The notes under the pieces were generated by a model that was not told the origin of the DNA, did not search any database, and saw nothing but the letters and a program-made list of their open reading frames with translations. Positions 6,460-14,895 of a stretch of 64,000 bases of DNA are shown here, piece after piece. The stretch is from UBA1941 sp046329555 (GTDB taxonomy: Bacteria; Bacteroidota; Bacteroidia; Chitinophagales; LD1), in contig JAXLUK010000002.1 in the NCBI GenBank assembly GCA_046329555.1, forward strand, positions 62,001 through 126,000. Direction: 5' to 3'. The first letter of the stretch is position 1. Each line of letters opens with the position of its first letter. Both the position numbers and the translations under genes were made by a program.

Positions 6460-7671
6460 TTAGCCACGGGCCGCCTTTCGGGCGGGCAGCCAACTGGCGA
6501 GGAAGGAGATACCAGCTACGGTGCACAAGGCCAGCACAAAATCAGTGGCTTTCATCACCACCGGATAAGCCTGTACCACAAATGAACTATCGCCTCCGGT
6601 GAGTTTCAAAAAGCCCGTCTTCTGTTGCAGCCAGCAAAAGGCGCCGCCCAACAAAACGCCTACCGTGGCGCCCAACACGCCTGACAAAGCCCCTTCCAGC
6701 AAAAAAATGCGGCTCACCATTTCAGGGGTTGCGCCCAAGGCTTTCAGGATGAAAATATCCTGCTTTTTTTCCAGCACCAGCATAGAGAGCGAGCCGATAA
6801 TATTGAAAGAAATGATAAGCAGGATAAAGCTTAAAATGGCAAATACGGCCCAACGTTCGGTGCGCATCACGCGATACACACTTTGCTTTTGTTCATACCG
6901 GGTTCTTACGGTAAAATCGGGACCTAGTGCCTGCCGCAATTGATCGCGCACCTGATCGCGATCAGCGCCCTCTTTCAACTTCAATTCATAAGCAGAAATT
7001 TTACCGGGATTATCCCCCAAATCCTGGGCGAAATCCAGCGAGCAAAACACATACTTTGAATCAAATTCCTGCTGAATAGAAAAAATTCCGATGGGCAGCA
7101 AATCGCGTTGATTGAAGGCGTCTTCAGGTAATAAGGCATTTCGTACGCCGCGCCGTGGCAAGGTTACTTGTAAGGGATAAATCGATCTTTCCACATCTGC
7201 ATTCAGCGCGGCATAAATATTTGCGCCAAGTATCGCGTAATTAAATTCAGTATCCTTTAGGCGGTATTGCCCTGCCTTAATCTGCTCTTGCAAACCTGTA
7301 ACCCTGGTGTAATCACTGTCGATTCCCTTCAAACTAGCCACCGTTCCCTTTTCTACATATTTGAAATAGGCTTGTTCTTCTAAAGTGGCTGAGATGGCTT
7401 CATAAGGCGCCGTCTTTCCGATAAGCGCTCTGGTTTCCGGCTTATCGTCAAAAACTTTTCCCGTAGCCGCCGTAATTTCTATATCCGGATAAAACGAGTT
7501 ATAGAGCGACACCACCAGACTCTCAAAACCATTGAACACACTCAGCACCACCACCAGCGCAAAAGCGCCTACGCCCATACCCACCATACTTACGCCGGTG
7601 ACGATATTGATGGCATTGACGCTCTTTTTAGAAAAGAGGTACCGAAAGGCTATTTGAAGCGAAAGCAGAAT
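6460..7671 (-). CDS. LolC/LolE (FtsX-MacB) family ABC permease, probable ATT start
   Basis: The product has the LolC/E layout: a first membrane segment near residues 30-50, a periplasmic domain, then three membrane segments in the last 150 residues (FAILSFILLIISFNIIGSL, LLEGALSGVLGATVGVLLGG and VLALCTVAGISFLASWLPA). Such permeases act with an ATPase in lipoprotein release or similar envelope transport. The family N-terminus IAFRYLFSKKSVNAINIVTG lies upstream of the first in-frame ATG (7587). The frame is open back to 7689 but has no ATG, GTG or TTG there. I place the start at ATT 7671, three nt after the rbfA stop, giving 403 residues. CTG 7668 is the alternative. Confidence 0.8.
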   Translation of the reverse strand: MLLSLQIAFRYLFSKKSVNAINIVTGVSMVGMGVGAFALVVVLSVFNGFESLVVSLYNSFYPDIEITAATGKVFDDKPETRALIGKTAPYEAISATLEEQAYFKYVEKGTVASLKGIDSDYTRVTGLQEQIKAGQYRLKDTEFNYAILGANIYAALNADVERSIYPLQVTLPRRGVRNALLPEDAFNQRDLLPIGIFSIQQEFDSKYVFCSLDFAQDLGDNPGKISAYELKLKEGADRDQVRDQLRQALGPDFTVRTRYEQKQSVYRVMRTERWAVFAILSFILLIISFNIIGSLSMLVLEKKQDIFILKALGATPEMVSRIFLLEGALSGVLGATVGVLLGGAFCWLQQKTGFLKLTGGDSSFVVQAYPVVMKATDFVLALCTVAGISFLASWLPARKAARG

Positions 7672-7673
7672 GG

Positions 7674-8030
7674 TTATTCGTTTTCTTTCTTAATGCGTTT
7701 GAACACTTCTTCCATGTGATAGGCCTGATCCAGCGAATCGTCAAGGAAGAACTCCAACACCGGAATTTTTCGCAGATGGTGGCGCAGCTTCGCACTCAGT
7801 TCGCGCTTTAGCTCAAATTCATGCCCTTTTATCTGCTCTATCACCCCAGCTTTATCTTCAGCATTGAACACACTAAGGTAAAAGCGTACTTCCGACAAGT
7901 CGGGCGTTACTTTCACATTAGTAATGGTTACAAATGCCTTTCCATAGATTCCCTTGCCCATGCGTGCCAGAATTTCACCAAATGCTTCCTGAATCAGCGA
8001 AGCCACCTTTTGTTGTCGTCTAGAATCCAT
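7674..8030 (-). CDS. rbfA: 30S ribosome-binding factor A
   Basis: A 118-residue KH-like protein that assists late maturation of the 16S rRNA 5' end in the 30S subunit. It carries the RbfA pattern: basic N-terminus DSRRQQKVASLIQEAFGEIL, the central strand TITNVKVTPDLSEVRFYLSV and the C-terminal ELSAKLRHHLRKIPVLEFFLDDSLD. Length is typical. The permease gene starts right after its stop, so the two are probably one transcript, as commonly seen in Bacteroidota. Confidence 0.94.
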   Translation of the reverse strand: MDSRRQQKVASLIQEAFGEILARMGKGIYGKAFVTITNVKVTPDLSEVRFYLSVFNAEDKAGVIEQIKGHEFELKRELSAKLRHHLRKIPVLEFFLDDSLDQAYHMEEVFKRIKKENE

Positions 8031-8095
8031 ACTTCTTCTTTTAGCGTGTAAAATGGGCGTTAGGAAGCAAAAATAAACTTCTTCATCTTAGCGGA

Positions 8096-9916
8096 GTGAA
8101 AAACCTAGGGCATATTTTGCGCTACCTCAAACCTTTTGGCGGATTAGCCGTGCTCAATCTGGTTTGCAACCTGCTGGCCGCAGTGTTTTCATTGTTCAGT
8201 GTGGTGATGGTGATTCCACTCCTACAACTCATTTTCAATCAAGTGCCGGAAATAACACAGCGACCTGCATTTTCACTACATGCCACGGCTATTCTGGATA
8301 CCATCAAATTTTATTTATGTGAAGTAAAGCGAACCGATGGAGCCGCCACCGCGCTTTGGTATGTATGCTTGGCCATTGTAGTCATCATCTTTCTAAAAAA
8401 TGTATTCCGTTATCTCGCCTTGCGCACCCTCTCGCCAATCCGCACCGGTGTGATGCGGCAATTACGCAGTGATTTGCACCGGAAATTAATGGACCTGCCC
8501 TTATCGTACTTCAGCAATGAACGAAAAGGCGATTTAATGGCACGATTGACAGATGATGTGAGCGCGGTGGAACGCAGCATTATCAGTATGCTGGAAGTTA
8601 CCGTGCGCGAACCCATTAATATTCTGTTGTCATTGGGATGGATGCTGATGATTAGTGCGAAACTAACGCTGTTCGTTTTTGCGATGTTGGGCATCATTGG
8701 CTTTGTGATTGGCCGCATTGGCAAGTCGTTGAAACGCCAGTCGGTAAATATTCAATCTACAATTGGCAGTTTTATTTCGATGATTGATGAATCGCTGTCC
8801 GGATTGCGTATCATCAAGGCATTTCAGGCTGAAACCCACCGCCAGCAACAGTTTGAACAAATTAACGATCAGCTTTACGCGCAAGGTAATCGCATCAACC
8901 GACGGTATGAATTAGCCTCGCCGCTCACTGAATTTCTGGCCATTACGGTGTTTAGTATGGCCTTGTGGTTTGGCGGGAATATGGTATTAGGAAACGAGAT
9001 TGAAGCGGCCGTTTTTTTTGGTTTTGTAGCCTTGTTTTCGTTGCTTATTCAACCGGCAAAGAGTTTCTCTTCTGCTTTCTCTAACATTCGGATTGGCATG
9101 GCATCAGCCGACAGGATTTTTCAGGTTCTACATGCGGAAAACATTTTAAAAGAATTACCCGGTGCTCCGGCGCTACCTACTTTTCAGCATAGCATTGAAT
9201 TCCGGAATGTTTGCTTTCAGTATAACGACCATCGCACCGTATTGAATGATATTTCGTTCGTTTTACCAAAAGGAAAAACGATTGCGCTGGTGGGGCCTTC
9301 GGGAGCCGGAAAAACCACACTGGTAGATTTATTACCGCGCTTTTACGATGTTACTTCCGGTGGCATTTTTGTAGATGGAAAAGATATCCGCGAAGTAAGT
9401 ATTGCTTCTTTGCGACAGCTCTTTGGATTGGTATCGCAGGAGCCGGTATTGTTTAATGAACGTATCATCGACAATATCACCCTAGGTGCAAGCGGTGCCA
9501 CAACAGAACAAGCGCACGCCGCGGCTGAAGCAGCTTACGCCACAGGCTTTATAGAAAAAATGTCAGAGGGTATGGATGCATTGGCCGGCGAGCGGGGCAA
9601 CAAGATGAGCGGCGGCGAGCGCCAGCGGTTGACTATTGCCCGGGCGCTATTGAAAAATCCTCCGGTGTTAATTTTAGATGAAGCCACTTCTTCATTAGAT
9701 GCGGAATCAGAGCATTGGGTACAGCAAGCGCTGACTACCTTGATGCAAGGGCGCACTACTTTAGTGATTGCACACCGTTTGGCAACCATTCAGCGCGCTG
9801 ATTTGATTTTGGTCATGCAGGAAGGGCGTATTGTAGAGCGGGGTACGCATGCTGAACTGCTGCAACAGCGCGGTCTGTATCAACGCCTGGTGGAATTACA
9901 GGCGTTTCAGGAATAA
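8096..9916 (+). CDS. MsbA-like ABC exporter (permease-ATPase fusion)
   Basis: A 606-residue half-transporter with about six N-terminal membrane segments (residues 15-330) and one nucleotide-binding domain. Walker A GPSGAGKTT is near residue 400, the signature MSGGERQR near 503, Walker B VLILDEATSSLD near 524 with the catalytic Glu present, and the switch His in VIAHRLAT. Overall it resembles MsbA, which flips lipid A-core across the inner membrane, but a multidrug exporter role is not excluded. The start is GTG 8096, since no ATG is available at the family N-terminus. It is convergent with the next gene, with one base between stops. Confidence 0.85.
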   Translation: MKNLGHILRYLKPFGGLAVLNLVCNLLAAVFSLFSVVMVIPLLQLIFNQVPEITQRPAFSLHATAILDTIKFYLCEVKRTDGAATALWYVCLAIVVIIFLKNVFRYLALRTLSPIRTGVMRQLRSDLHRKLMDLPLSYFSNERKGDLMARLTDDVSAVERSIISMLEVTVREPINILLSLGWMLMISAKLTLFVFAMLGIIGFVIGRIGKSLKRQSVNIQSTIGSFISMIDESLSGLRIIKAFQAETHRQQQFEQINDQLYAQGNRINRRYELASPLTEFLAITVFSMALWFGGNMVLGNEIEAAVFFGFVALFSLLIQPAKSFSSAFSNIRIGMASADRIFQVLHAENILKELPGAPALPTFQHSIEFRNVCFQYNDHRTVLNDISFVLPKGKTIALVGPSGAGKTTLVDLLPRFYDVTSGGIFVDGKDIREVSIASLRQLFGLVSQEPVLFNERIIDNITLGASGATTEQAHAAAEAAYATGFIEKMSEGMDALAGERGNKMSGGERQRLTIARALLKNPPVLILDEATSSLDAESEHWVQQALTTLMQGRTTLVIAHRLATIQRADLILVMQEGRIVERGTHAELLQQRGLYQRLVELQAFQE

Positions 9917-9917
9917 A

Positions 9918-11045
9918 TCAGAAACAGGCACCGGTTGCCACTTCCCAATATTGGGCAATCGATAAGTGGCTCTTCACATTCATACCCACAAATAATTTGT
10001 ACTGCTTGTCTTTACCGAATTGTGCGTAGTAATAGTTTCCTCCTACCTTAAAATAAACCTGGGATGCGGTAGCCATGCTGCGTACAAAATAAACGCCCAT
10101 CCCGAAGAACATCCCTACCCGGCCCAGCATCAATTCATCGCCAAAGTAAACGCTGCCGTTAAAGGATTTTCGCACCGCCGATTTCTTATCCGTAGATTCA
10201 TTAAACACCAAATAATTCCGCACCGAAGGAAAGTATTCCATGCACACCCCCCCGAACACCTTGTTGCCATAGCTGGTATAGCGCGCATAAACGGCAGTAA
10301 CCACATGGGCGGCCGACATTGAGCCGCCGATGCCATACGCTTCATGCAAACCAAAGCCATATTTAATCATTACCTCGTTGGGATGTTTGTGCTTTTGCCT
10401 GCTGTAGTTATACGACAGCGTGGTGAGTTTAGGATAGTATTTTATACCAACCGTTAATGAGGCGATGTTCATGCCGTAATTAGGCAATTTCGCAGAGGCA
10501 TTACTGAAGTGGGAGAAGGTTCCGGCTGTAACCAATTGTACTTGCGGATGGATTTTCCAATCTAAGCCAACCCGCAATTGTACGGCCATATTCAGCGGAC
10601 CGCCAAGGATGTTGTTTCGAGGGTTATCGGTGTAATCGTAATACTTCGTTACCACGCCCAGGCCACCGCCCAGCCGAACATACGCATTCACTACTTTAGA
10701 ACGCACTACAAAAAACTTCGCATAGCCCATCAGCGAAACCGCATCACCAAAAACCGCGGGATTGCCGATATGCCAGTAGTTCAGTGCAATGCCGTATTCC
10801 GGATAGTTTAAAGATTTCATCCAAGGTTTTTGACCCAGCGACCGGCGAAAATAGTCCAGCTCAAAACCCTGCGTCCAATCGCGGGGAACCTCCTTGATTT
10901 TTTTTGAATGACGAAGCACGGGGCCGGTCTGATAGTTTAACTCAAACCCCCATTTACCGCCTTTCATTTCATAAGCAGACGAATCTGCTGCGGCAAAGAT
11001 TACCGCAGGAAACAATAGTGCCAATAAAGAGAACACCCGCTTCAC
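9918..11045 (-). CDS. PagL-like acyloxyacyl hydrolase (lipid A 3-O-deacylase family)
   Basis: The mature protein looks like an outer membrane beta-barrel with many aromatic strand ends. It contains the PagL-type catalytic signature TFSHFSNASA near residue 185, where His and Ser are the expected catalytic pair. The family removes an acyl chain from lipid A. I chose GTG 11045 because it gives a compact signal peptide (VKRVFSLLALLFPAVIFAA); a GTG at 11075 would add ten residues and crowd the divergent promoter. It is about 375 residues, longer than PagL, and the second half (after residue 220) appears to be extra barrel. Neighbouring MsbA-like exporter fits an LPS theme. Confidence 0.75.
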   Translation of the reverse strand: MKRVFSLLALLFPAVIFAAADSSAYEMKGGKWGFELNYQTGPVLRHSKKIKEVPRDWTQGFELDYFRRSLGQKPWMKSLNYPEYGIALNYWHIGNPAVFGDAVSLMGYAKFFVVRSKVVNAYVRLGGGLGVVTKYYDYTDNPRNNILGGPLNMAVQLRVGLDWKIHPQVQLVTAGTFSHFSNASAKLPNYGMNIASLTVGIKYYPKLTTLSYNYSRQKHKHPNEVMIKYGFGLHEAYGIGGSMSAAHVVTAVYARYTSYGNKVFGGVCMEYFPSVRNYLVFNESTDKKSAVRKSFNGSVYFGDELMLGRVGMFFGMGVYFVRSMATASQVYFKVGGNYYYAQFGKDKQYKLFVGMNVKSHLSIAQYWEVATGACF

Positions 11046-11061
11046 GGATGCCAAAATAAAA

Positions 11062-11069
11062 TAACTTTG
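11062..11069 (+). promoter_or_regulatory. Bacteroidota -7 promoter element of the DUF502 gene
   Basis: TAACTTTG matches the Bacteroidota -7 consensus TAnnTTTG and ends 8 nt before ATG 11077. The transcript would be leaderless or nearly so. It also sits inside the short divergent gap with the PagL-like gene. Confidence 0.55.
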
Positions 11070-11076
11070 CACCACT

Positions 11077-11673
11077 ATGCGCCTTCGCGAATTCTACAGA
11101 AAATTGATGTCATACTTCCTTCAGGGTTTGCTGCTGATAGGACCTGTATTTCTGACACTATACTCGTTGTTCTCCGTGTTTAACATGTTCGACTCTAAGG
11201 CGAACGATTGGTTTGAGTACCTCTTTCATTTCCGCTTTCCCGGCCTGGGCTTATTGTTGTTGATGATAATCATCACGCTAATTGGCTATATCGGCTCAAC
11301 CGTTATTCTTCAGCCGGTGCTGCATGCACTGGAGTTGTTACTGGAAAAAACGCCACTGGTGAAAGACATCTATTCCAGTATCAAGGATTTTGTTTCTGCT
11401 TTTCTCAGCAATAAGAAAAAATTCAACAAACCGGTCATTGTTGAAATGGGCAAGAGCAGCGGCATTTTCAAGCTCGGCTTCATCACCGATGCCGATTTAA
11501 ATGAATTCCAGATAACGGATAAGGTGGCCGTTTACTTTCCGCATTCTTATAATTTTTCCGGCAATCTATATCTGGTCAACAAAGAGCAGGTTCAACCATT
11601 ACATGATGTACGTTCAGCAGATGTAATGAAGTACATCGTTTCAGGTGGCGTTATGGAAATCGAAGAAGATTAA
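11077..11673 (+). CDS. DUF502 family membrane protein
   Basis: A 198-residue protein with two N-terminal membrane segments, YFLQGLLLIGPVFLTLYSLF (about residues 13-33) and LGLLLLMIIITLIGYIGSTV (about 56-76), then a soluble domain with the DUF502 pattern KTPLVKDIYSSIKDF and VAVYFPHSYNFSGNLYLV. DUF502 proteins are widespread and have no firmly known biochemical role. It is transcribed divergently from the PagL-like gene. Nothing suggests truncation. Confidence 0.88.
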   Translation: MRLREFYRKLMSYFLQGLLLIGPVFLTLYSLFSVFNMFDSKANDWFEYLFHFRFPGLGLLLLMIIITLIGYIGSTVILQPVLHALELLLEKTPLVKDIYSSIKDFVSAFLSNKKKFNKPVIVEMGKSSGIFKLGFITDADLNEFQITDKVAVYFPHSYNFSGNLYLVNKEQVQPLHDVRSADVMKYIVSGGVMEIEED

Positions 11674-11683
11674 TGGGGTTGAA

Positions 11684-12046
11684 TTAAGCCAGTTCATTTT
11701 CAAAGTAGGCTACAATTTTACGCTTTAATAAATCTTCTTGTTCACGAACAGAAAGCATCGGCAGTTGTTGCGAAGCCTCATAATGTGGCCAGCCCTCTGC
11801 ATCAGTTTCTCTTAAAATATAATAACCATCTTCCGCTAACAGCCTGCAGGTAGCCACATGCATCAGGTCCAGTTTTTCTTCTTTCTCCCAATGCTCTTTA
11901 ACAATACCCACCTCATTCATGCCTATCAAAAACAGCATGGCATTTACATCAGGTCGCTGACCAAAATCTTCTTTCACCCGCTGCCGTACCTTGTACCAGC
12001 GCAATGAAAAATCGTCGGTATTATTTTGTTCGTTTAGTAGTGGCAT
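11684..12046 (-). CDS. conserved hypothetical protein, third gene of the SDR/DUF692-like operon
   Basis: I do not recognise this 120-residue soluble protein. It is acidic and mostly helical in appearance, with no signal peptide or membrane segment, and contains HWEKEEKLDLMHVATCRLL and YFENELA at the end. It begins 12 nt after the stop of the SDR gene on the same strand, so it is probably the last gene of a three-gene operon with the SDR and the DUF692-like enzyme. A partner or accessory role in that pathway is an inference from position only. Confidence 0.7.
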   Translation of the reverse strand: MPLLNEQNNTDDFSLRWYKVRQRVKEDFGQRPDVNAMLFLIGMNEVGIVKEHWEKEEKLDLMHVATCRLLAEDGYYILRETDAEGWPHYEASQQLPMLSVREQEDLLKRKIVAYFENELA

Positions 12047-12057
12047 AACGTTAAGAA

Positions 12058-12834
12058 TTACCAGCAGCTCATGCCGCCATCTACTACAATATTATGCCCA
12101 GTTGTATAGGTGGAAGCATTACCGGCCAGATACAACACCGCGCCTATCATTTCATCATCATTGGCCATGCGCTGCATCGGACAGCGAATCGAATAATGCT
12201 TTAGAAACTCTGGCCCTTGCGGTGTTTCAGGATTGAAAATACCGCCCGGCGATACGGCATTCACTCTTATTCTTCGCTCAGCCAGGTGCACACCGAAATA
12301 GCGCGTCATTTGAATCACACCTGCCTTGGTAGCGCCATAGATTTCAGAATTTTTACGCGGTGTATCTGTATAAATGCGGTAATCTGGTGATATCACACCA
12401 TAGAACGAACCTATATTGACAATGGCGCCGCCAGCAGTCCACTTCTTTTCGTCATACAAATTCACAAAAGCCTGTATACAGAAAAATGTACCCTTGATAT
12501 TCACATCCATCACCCAATCTATATCCTTCTCTTCGCGCTGTTCAAAAGGTGCAAAAGTACTTACACCAGCATTGTTTACCAGAATATCAAGGCGGCCAAA
12601 TTCTGTAGCCACAGCATGAAAGCGCTCATTTACCTTTTGCTGATTGATGATATCCAGCTCATGATAGCTAACCCCGGCAATTTGATGTGCCGCATTCAGT
12701 TTGGCATCTAATCCAACAACAGTACAGCCGCATGCTGTAAGGGCCGTACAAATTTTTGTACCTAGCTGCCCGGTAGCACCGGTTACTACGGCAACTTTTC
12801 CATTTAACTGATATAGTTGTTCTAAAAAACTCAT
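12058..12834 (-). CDS. short-chain dehydrogenase/reductase
   Basis: A 258-residue classical SDR. The cofactor-binding motif TGATGQLGTK is near residue 20, NNAG appears as LVNNAGVSTF near residue 87, and the catalytic Tyr-x-x-x-Lys is in YGATKAG near residue 166. The C-terminus HNIVVDGGMSCW resembles SDRs found in surface-sugar and flagellin-glycan clusters (PtmA-like), so a sugar substrate is possible. Its ATG overlaps the stop of the DUF692-like gene (ATGA), showing translational coupling, and the 120-residue gene follows after 12 nt. Substrate unknown. Confidence 0.88.
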   Translation of the reverse strand: MSFLEQLYQLNGKVAVVTGATGQLGTKICTALTACGCTVVGLDAKLNAAHQIAGVSYHELDIINQQKVNERFHAVATEFGRLDILVNNAGVSTFAPFEQREEKDIDWVMDVNIKGTFFCIQAFVNLYDEKKWTAGGAIVNIGSFYGVISPDYRIYTDTPRKNSEIYGATKAGVIQMTRYFGVHLAERRIRVNAVSPGGIFNPETPQGPEFLKHYSIRCPMQRMANDDEMIGAVLYLAGNASTYTTGHNIVVDGGMSCW

Positions 12835-13607
12835 AGTATTTCTTTTAGTGATTGTAGCGATTGCAACAAGCCGGGCAATTCGCGGTAATATTCTACCGTT
12901 ACAAAATCAACCGAAGCAGTTTGCAACACTTTCTTTAATTCTGAAAATATAAAATCATCTGGCGGAAAATGCGCATCATAGGCCTCATCTTCACTGCGCA
13001 TACCGAATTTACAAATATGCACCTGGCGGGTGCGATGAATGGGTAGCTCGTTATAATACTGCTGGAAGGGAATGCGCATATTCACCGCGCTGATATGTGC
13101 ATGAGCAATATCGTATAGAAAGTGAATCTGATTCTGCTCCACCACATCGCGAAGAAACCCGGCTTCAATCACGTGGTCATACGCCGGTGTGCGCAGGTAG
13201 TTGTTGTTTTCTACACAAATTATTATTGCAGGTGAAAGAAAAGTTCGCAGTCTGGCAATATTCTTTGCTGCTATATCCAGTAATTCCTGCCTTTCATATC
13301 TTTTTCCTCCCGGCTGGAATTGCCCTTCTACGATAACGGGTTGATCATAACAAGAGGCGATATGAAAACTCACCAGTTCCAAATGCGGTTTTGATTCACA
13401 ACATCTCCTGATGTAATCAAAATCTTCATCCGTCATGGGATGAATGATTTGTTGTTCAAAGTGAAACAACCGATGTAATTCGAGATGCGTTTCTGCTGGC
13501 GAGTGATCGCGGCATTCTAAACAATCCGAAGCAGCGGTAATCGCAATTGCCGCTGCTGCATCCTTGTACAAATGAGAAATAGGAGTTGCTATTCGCGTCA
13601 TGTTCAT
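12831..13607 (-). CDS. DUF692-like (multinuclear non-haem iron oxidase-type) TIM barrel enzyme
   Basis: A 258-residue TIM-barrel-type protein with a spaced set of polar motifs: SFHIAS near residue 77, CVENNNYL near 128, LYDIAHAHISA near 160, QVHICKFG near 191, YDAHFPPDD near 206 and VTVEYYRE near 235. This order of His, Glu, Asp-His, His, Asp-His and Glu matches DUF692 proteins such as MbnB and TglH, which modify peptide cysteines using two or three irons. A xylose-isomerase-like sugar enzyme is the main alternative. The start is ATG 13607 (preceded by GAAGGGA) rather than GTG 13646. It overlaps the SDR gene by 4 nt. No precursor peptide was found nearby. Confidence 0.6.
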   Translation of the reverse strand: MNMTRIATPISHLYKDAAAAIAITAASDCLECRDHSPAETHLELHRLFHFEQQIIHPMTDEDFDYIRRCCESKPHLELVSFHIASCYDQPVIVEGQFQPGGKRYERQELLDIAAKNIARLRTFLSPAIIICVENNNYLRTPAYDHVIEAGFLRDVVEQNQIHFLYDIAHAHISAVNMRIPFQQYYNELPIHRTRQVHICKFGMRSEDEAYDAHFPPDDFIFSELKKVLQTASVDFVTVEYYRELPGLLQSLQSLKEIL

Positions 13608-13666
13608 GTAGTTCCCTTCATCATTGGACAACTCTATTTGAGTCACCCATCAGATGCAAGCTGATA

Positions 13667-14797
13667 CTATAAATTACCCCGCAGTTCTTGTTCCCGTTCA
13701 ATTGATTCAAACAGCGCTTTGAAATTACCCTTGCCAAAACTTTTCGCGCCAACGCGCTGGATAATCTCAAAAAAAACTGTTGGGCGATCCTGAACCGGCT
13801 TGGTAAACAATTGCAACAAGTAACCCTCGTCGTCGCGATCAACCAGGATATTTAACTTCTTGATGGCCTCCTTGTCTTCTGCAATAACCCCCACGCGATC
13901 CCACACATCGTCATAATAAACATCAGGTACATGCAGAAACTCCACACCGCGGCGGCGTAATTCTCCTACAGTCGCAATGATATCATCGGTTGCCACAGCT
14001 AAATGCTGAACACCCGGGCCATGATAGAATTCGATATACTCTTCAATCTGTGATTTCTTCTTGCCATCAGCTGGTTCATTAATAGGAAACTTCACATAGC
14101 CATTTCCGTTAGAAACCACCTTGCTCATTAAAGCTGAATACTCGGTTGAAATATCTTTATCATCAAATGTCAGCAACAAATCAAAGCCCATCACGTTGCG
14201 GTAAAAATCAACCCATTCATTCATCTTTCCCAATTCCACATTACCCACGCAATGATCGATATGCTTCAGCCCAACAGGCTGCACCTGAACGCCTGATGTC
14301 CGCGCCTGATAGCCCGGCATGAATGCTCCTTTGTAATTTTTTCTTTCCACAAACTTGTGGATGGTTTCGCCATAGGTTTTAATAGCGGCGATGACCACTT
14401 CGCCATCGGCATCTTGCATCACGGTTGGCTCTATTACCGGAACAGCACCACGCGATACTGTAGCATCAAAACTTTTTCGTGCATCATCTACCCATAAAGC
14501 GAGAACCTTCACACCATCGCCATGTTGTAATACATGCTTAGAAATTTCACTATCAGGGTGCATGGCAGAAGTAAGCACCAGTCTGATTTTGCCTTGTTGC
14601 AACACATAACTGGCCCTGTCTCGCAAACCAGTTTCCGGTCCGGCATAAGCCACTAACTGATAGCCCCAGGCCGACTGGTAGTAATAGGCAGACTGCTTGG
14701 CGTTGCCTACATAAAGCTCAACATGATCAGTGCCATTCAGTGGGAGAAAATCGTCGGTTTTATTCGGTTTTGTAGCGGGTGCAGTTACCGTTTCCAT
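13667..14797 (-). CDS. hppD: 4-hydroxyphenylpyruvate dioxygenase
   Basis: A 376-residue non-haem Fe(II) enzyme that converts 4-hydroxyphenylpyruvate to homogentisate in tyrosine degradation. It has the two vicinal-oxygen-chelate halves: residues 18-150 and about 170-350. The iron ligands are the His of KHIDHCVGNV, the His of GVQHLAVATDDI and the Glu of VFFEIIQRVG. The C-terminal segment after the last ligand is complete. ATG 14797 gives METVTAPATKP; an upstream in-frame start at 14836 is less likely. It stands 59 nt before the DUF692-like gene on the same strand, so readthrough is possible but no functional link is evident. Confidence 0.93.
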   Translation of the reverse strand: METVTAPATKPNKTDDFLPLNGTDHVELYVGNAKQSAYYYQSAWGYQLVAYAGPETGLRDRASYVLQQGKIRLVLTSAMHPDSEISKHVLQHGDGVKVLALWVDDARKSFDATVSRGAVPVIEPTVMQDADGEVVIAAIKTYGETIHKFVERKNYKGAFMPGYQARTSGVQVQPVGLKHIDHCVGNVELGKMNEWVDFYRNVMGFDLLLTFDDKDISTEYSALMSKVVSNGNGYVKFPINEPADGKKKSQIEEYIEFYHGPGVQHLAVATDDIIATVGELRRRGVEFLHVPDVYYDDVWDRVGVIAEDKEAIKKLNILVDRDDEGYLLQLFTKPVQDRPTVFFEIIQRVGAKSFGKGNFKALFESIEREQELRGNL

Positions 14798-14895
14798 AGC
14801 AAGAAATCTTTTGGTAAAAATAGTATTTCTACCCAACTCACCGCATAGGCGTTAAGCCAGAAAGGGGCCTACAAAAACTATCCGAAGCCGGTGCT

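Noticed and set aside
7587..7671. ATG 7587 as the permease start
   Set aside because: It removes the conserved N-terminal segment ahead of the first membrane helix, so it is unlikely to be the real start.
12831..13666. RiPP precursor peptide next to the DUF692-like gene
   Set aside because: Only 59 bp lie between it and hppD and no Cys-rich short frame was found, so a RiPP claim is not supported.
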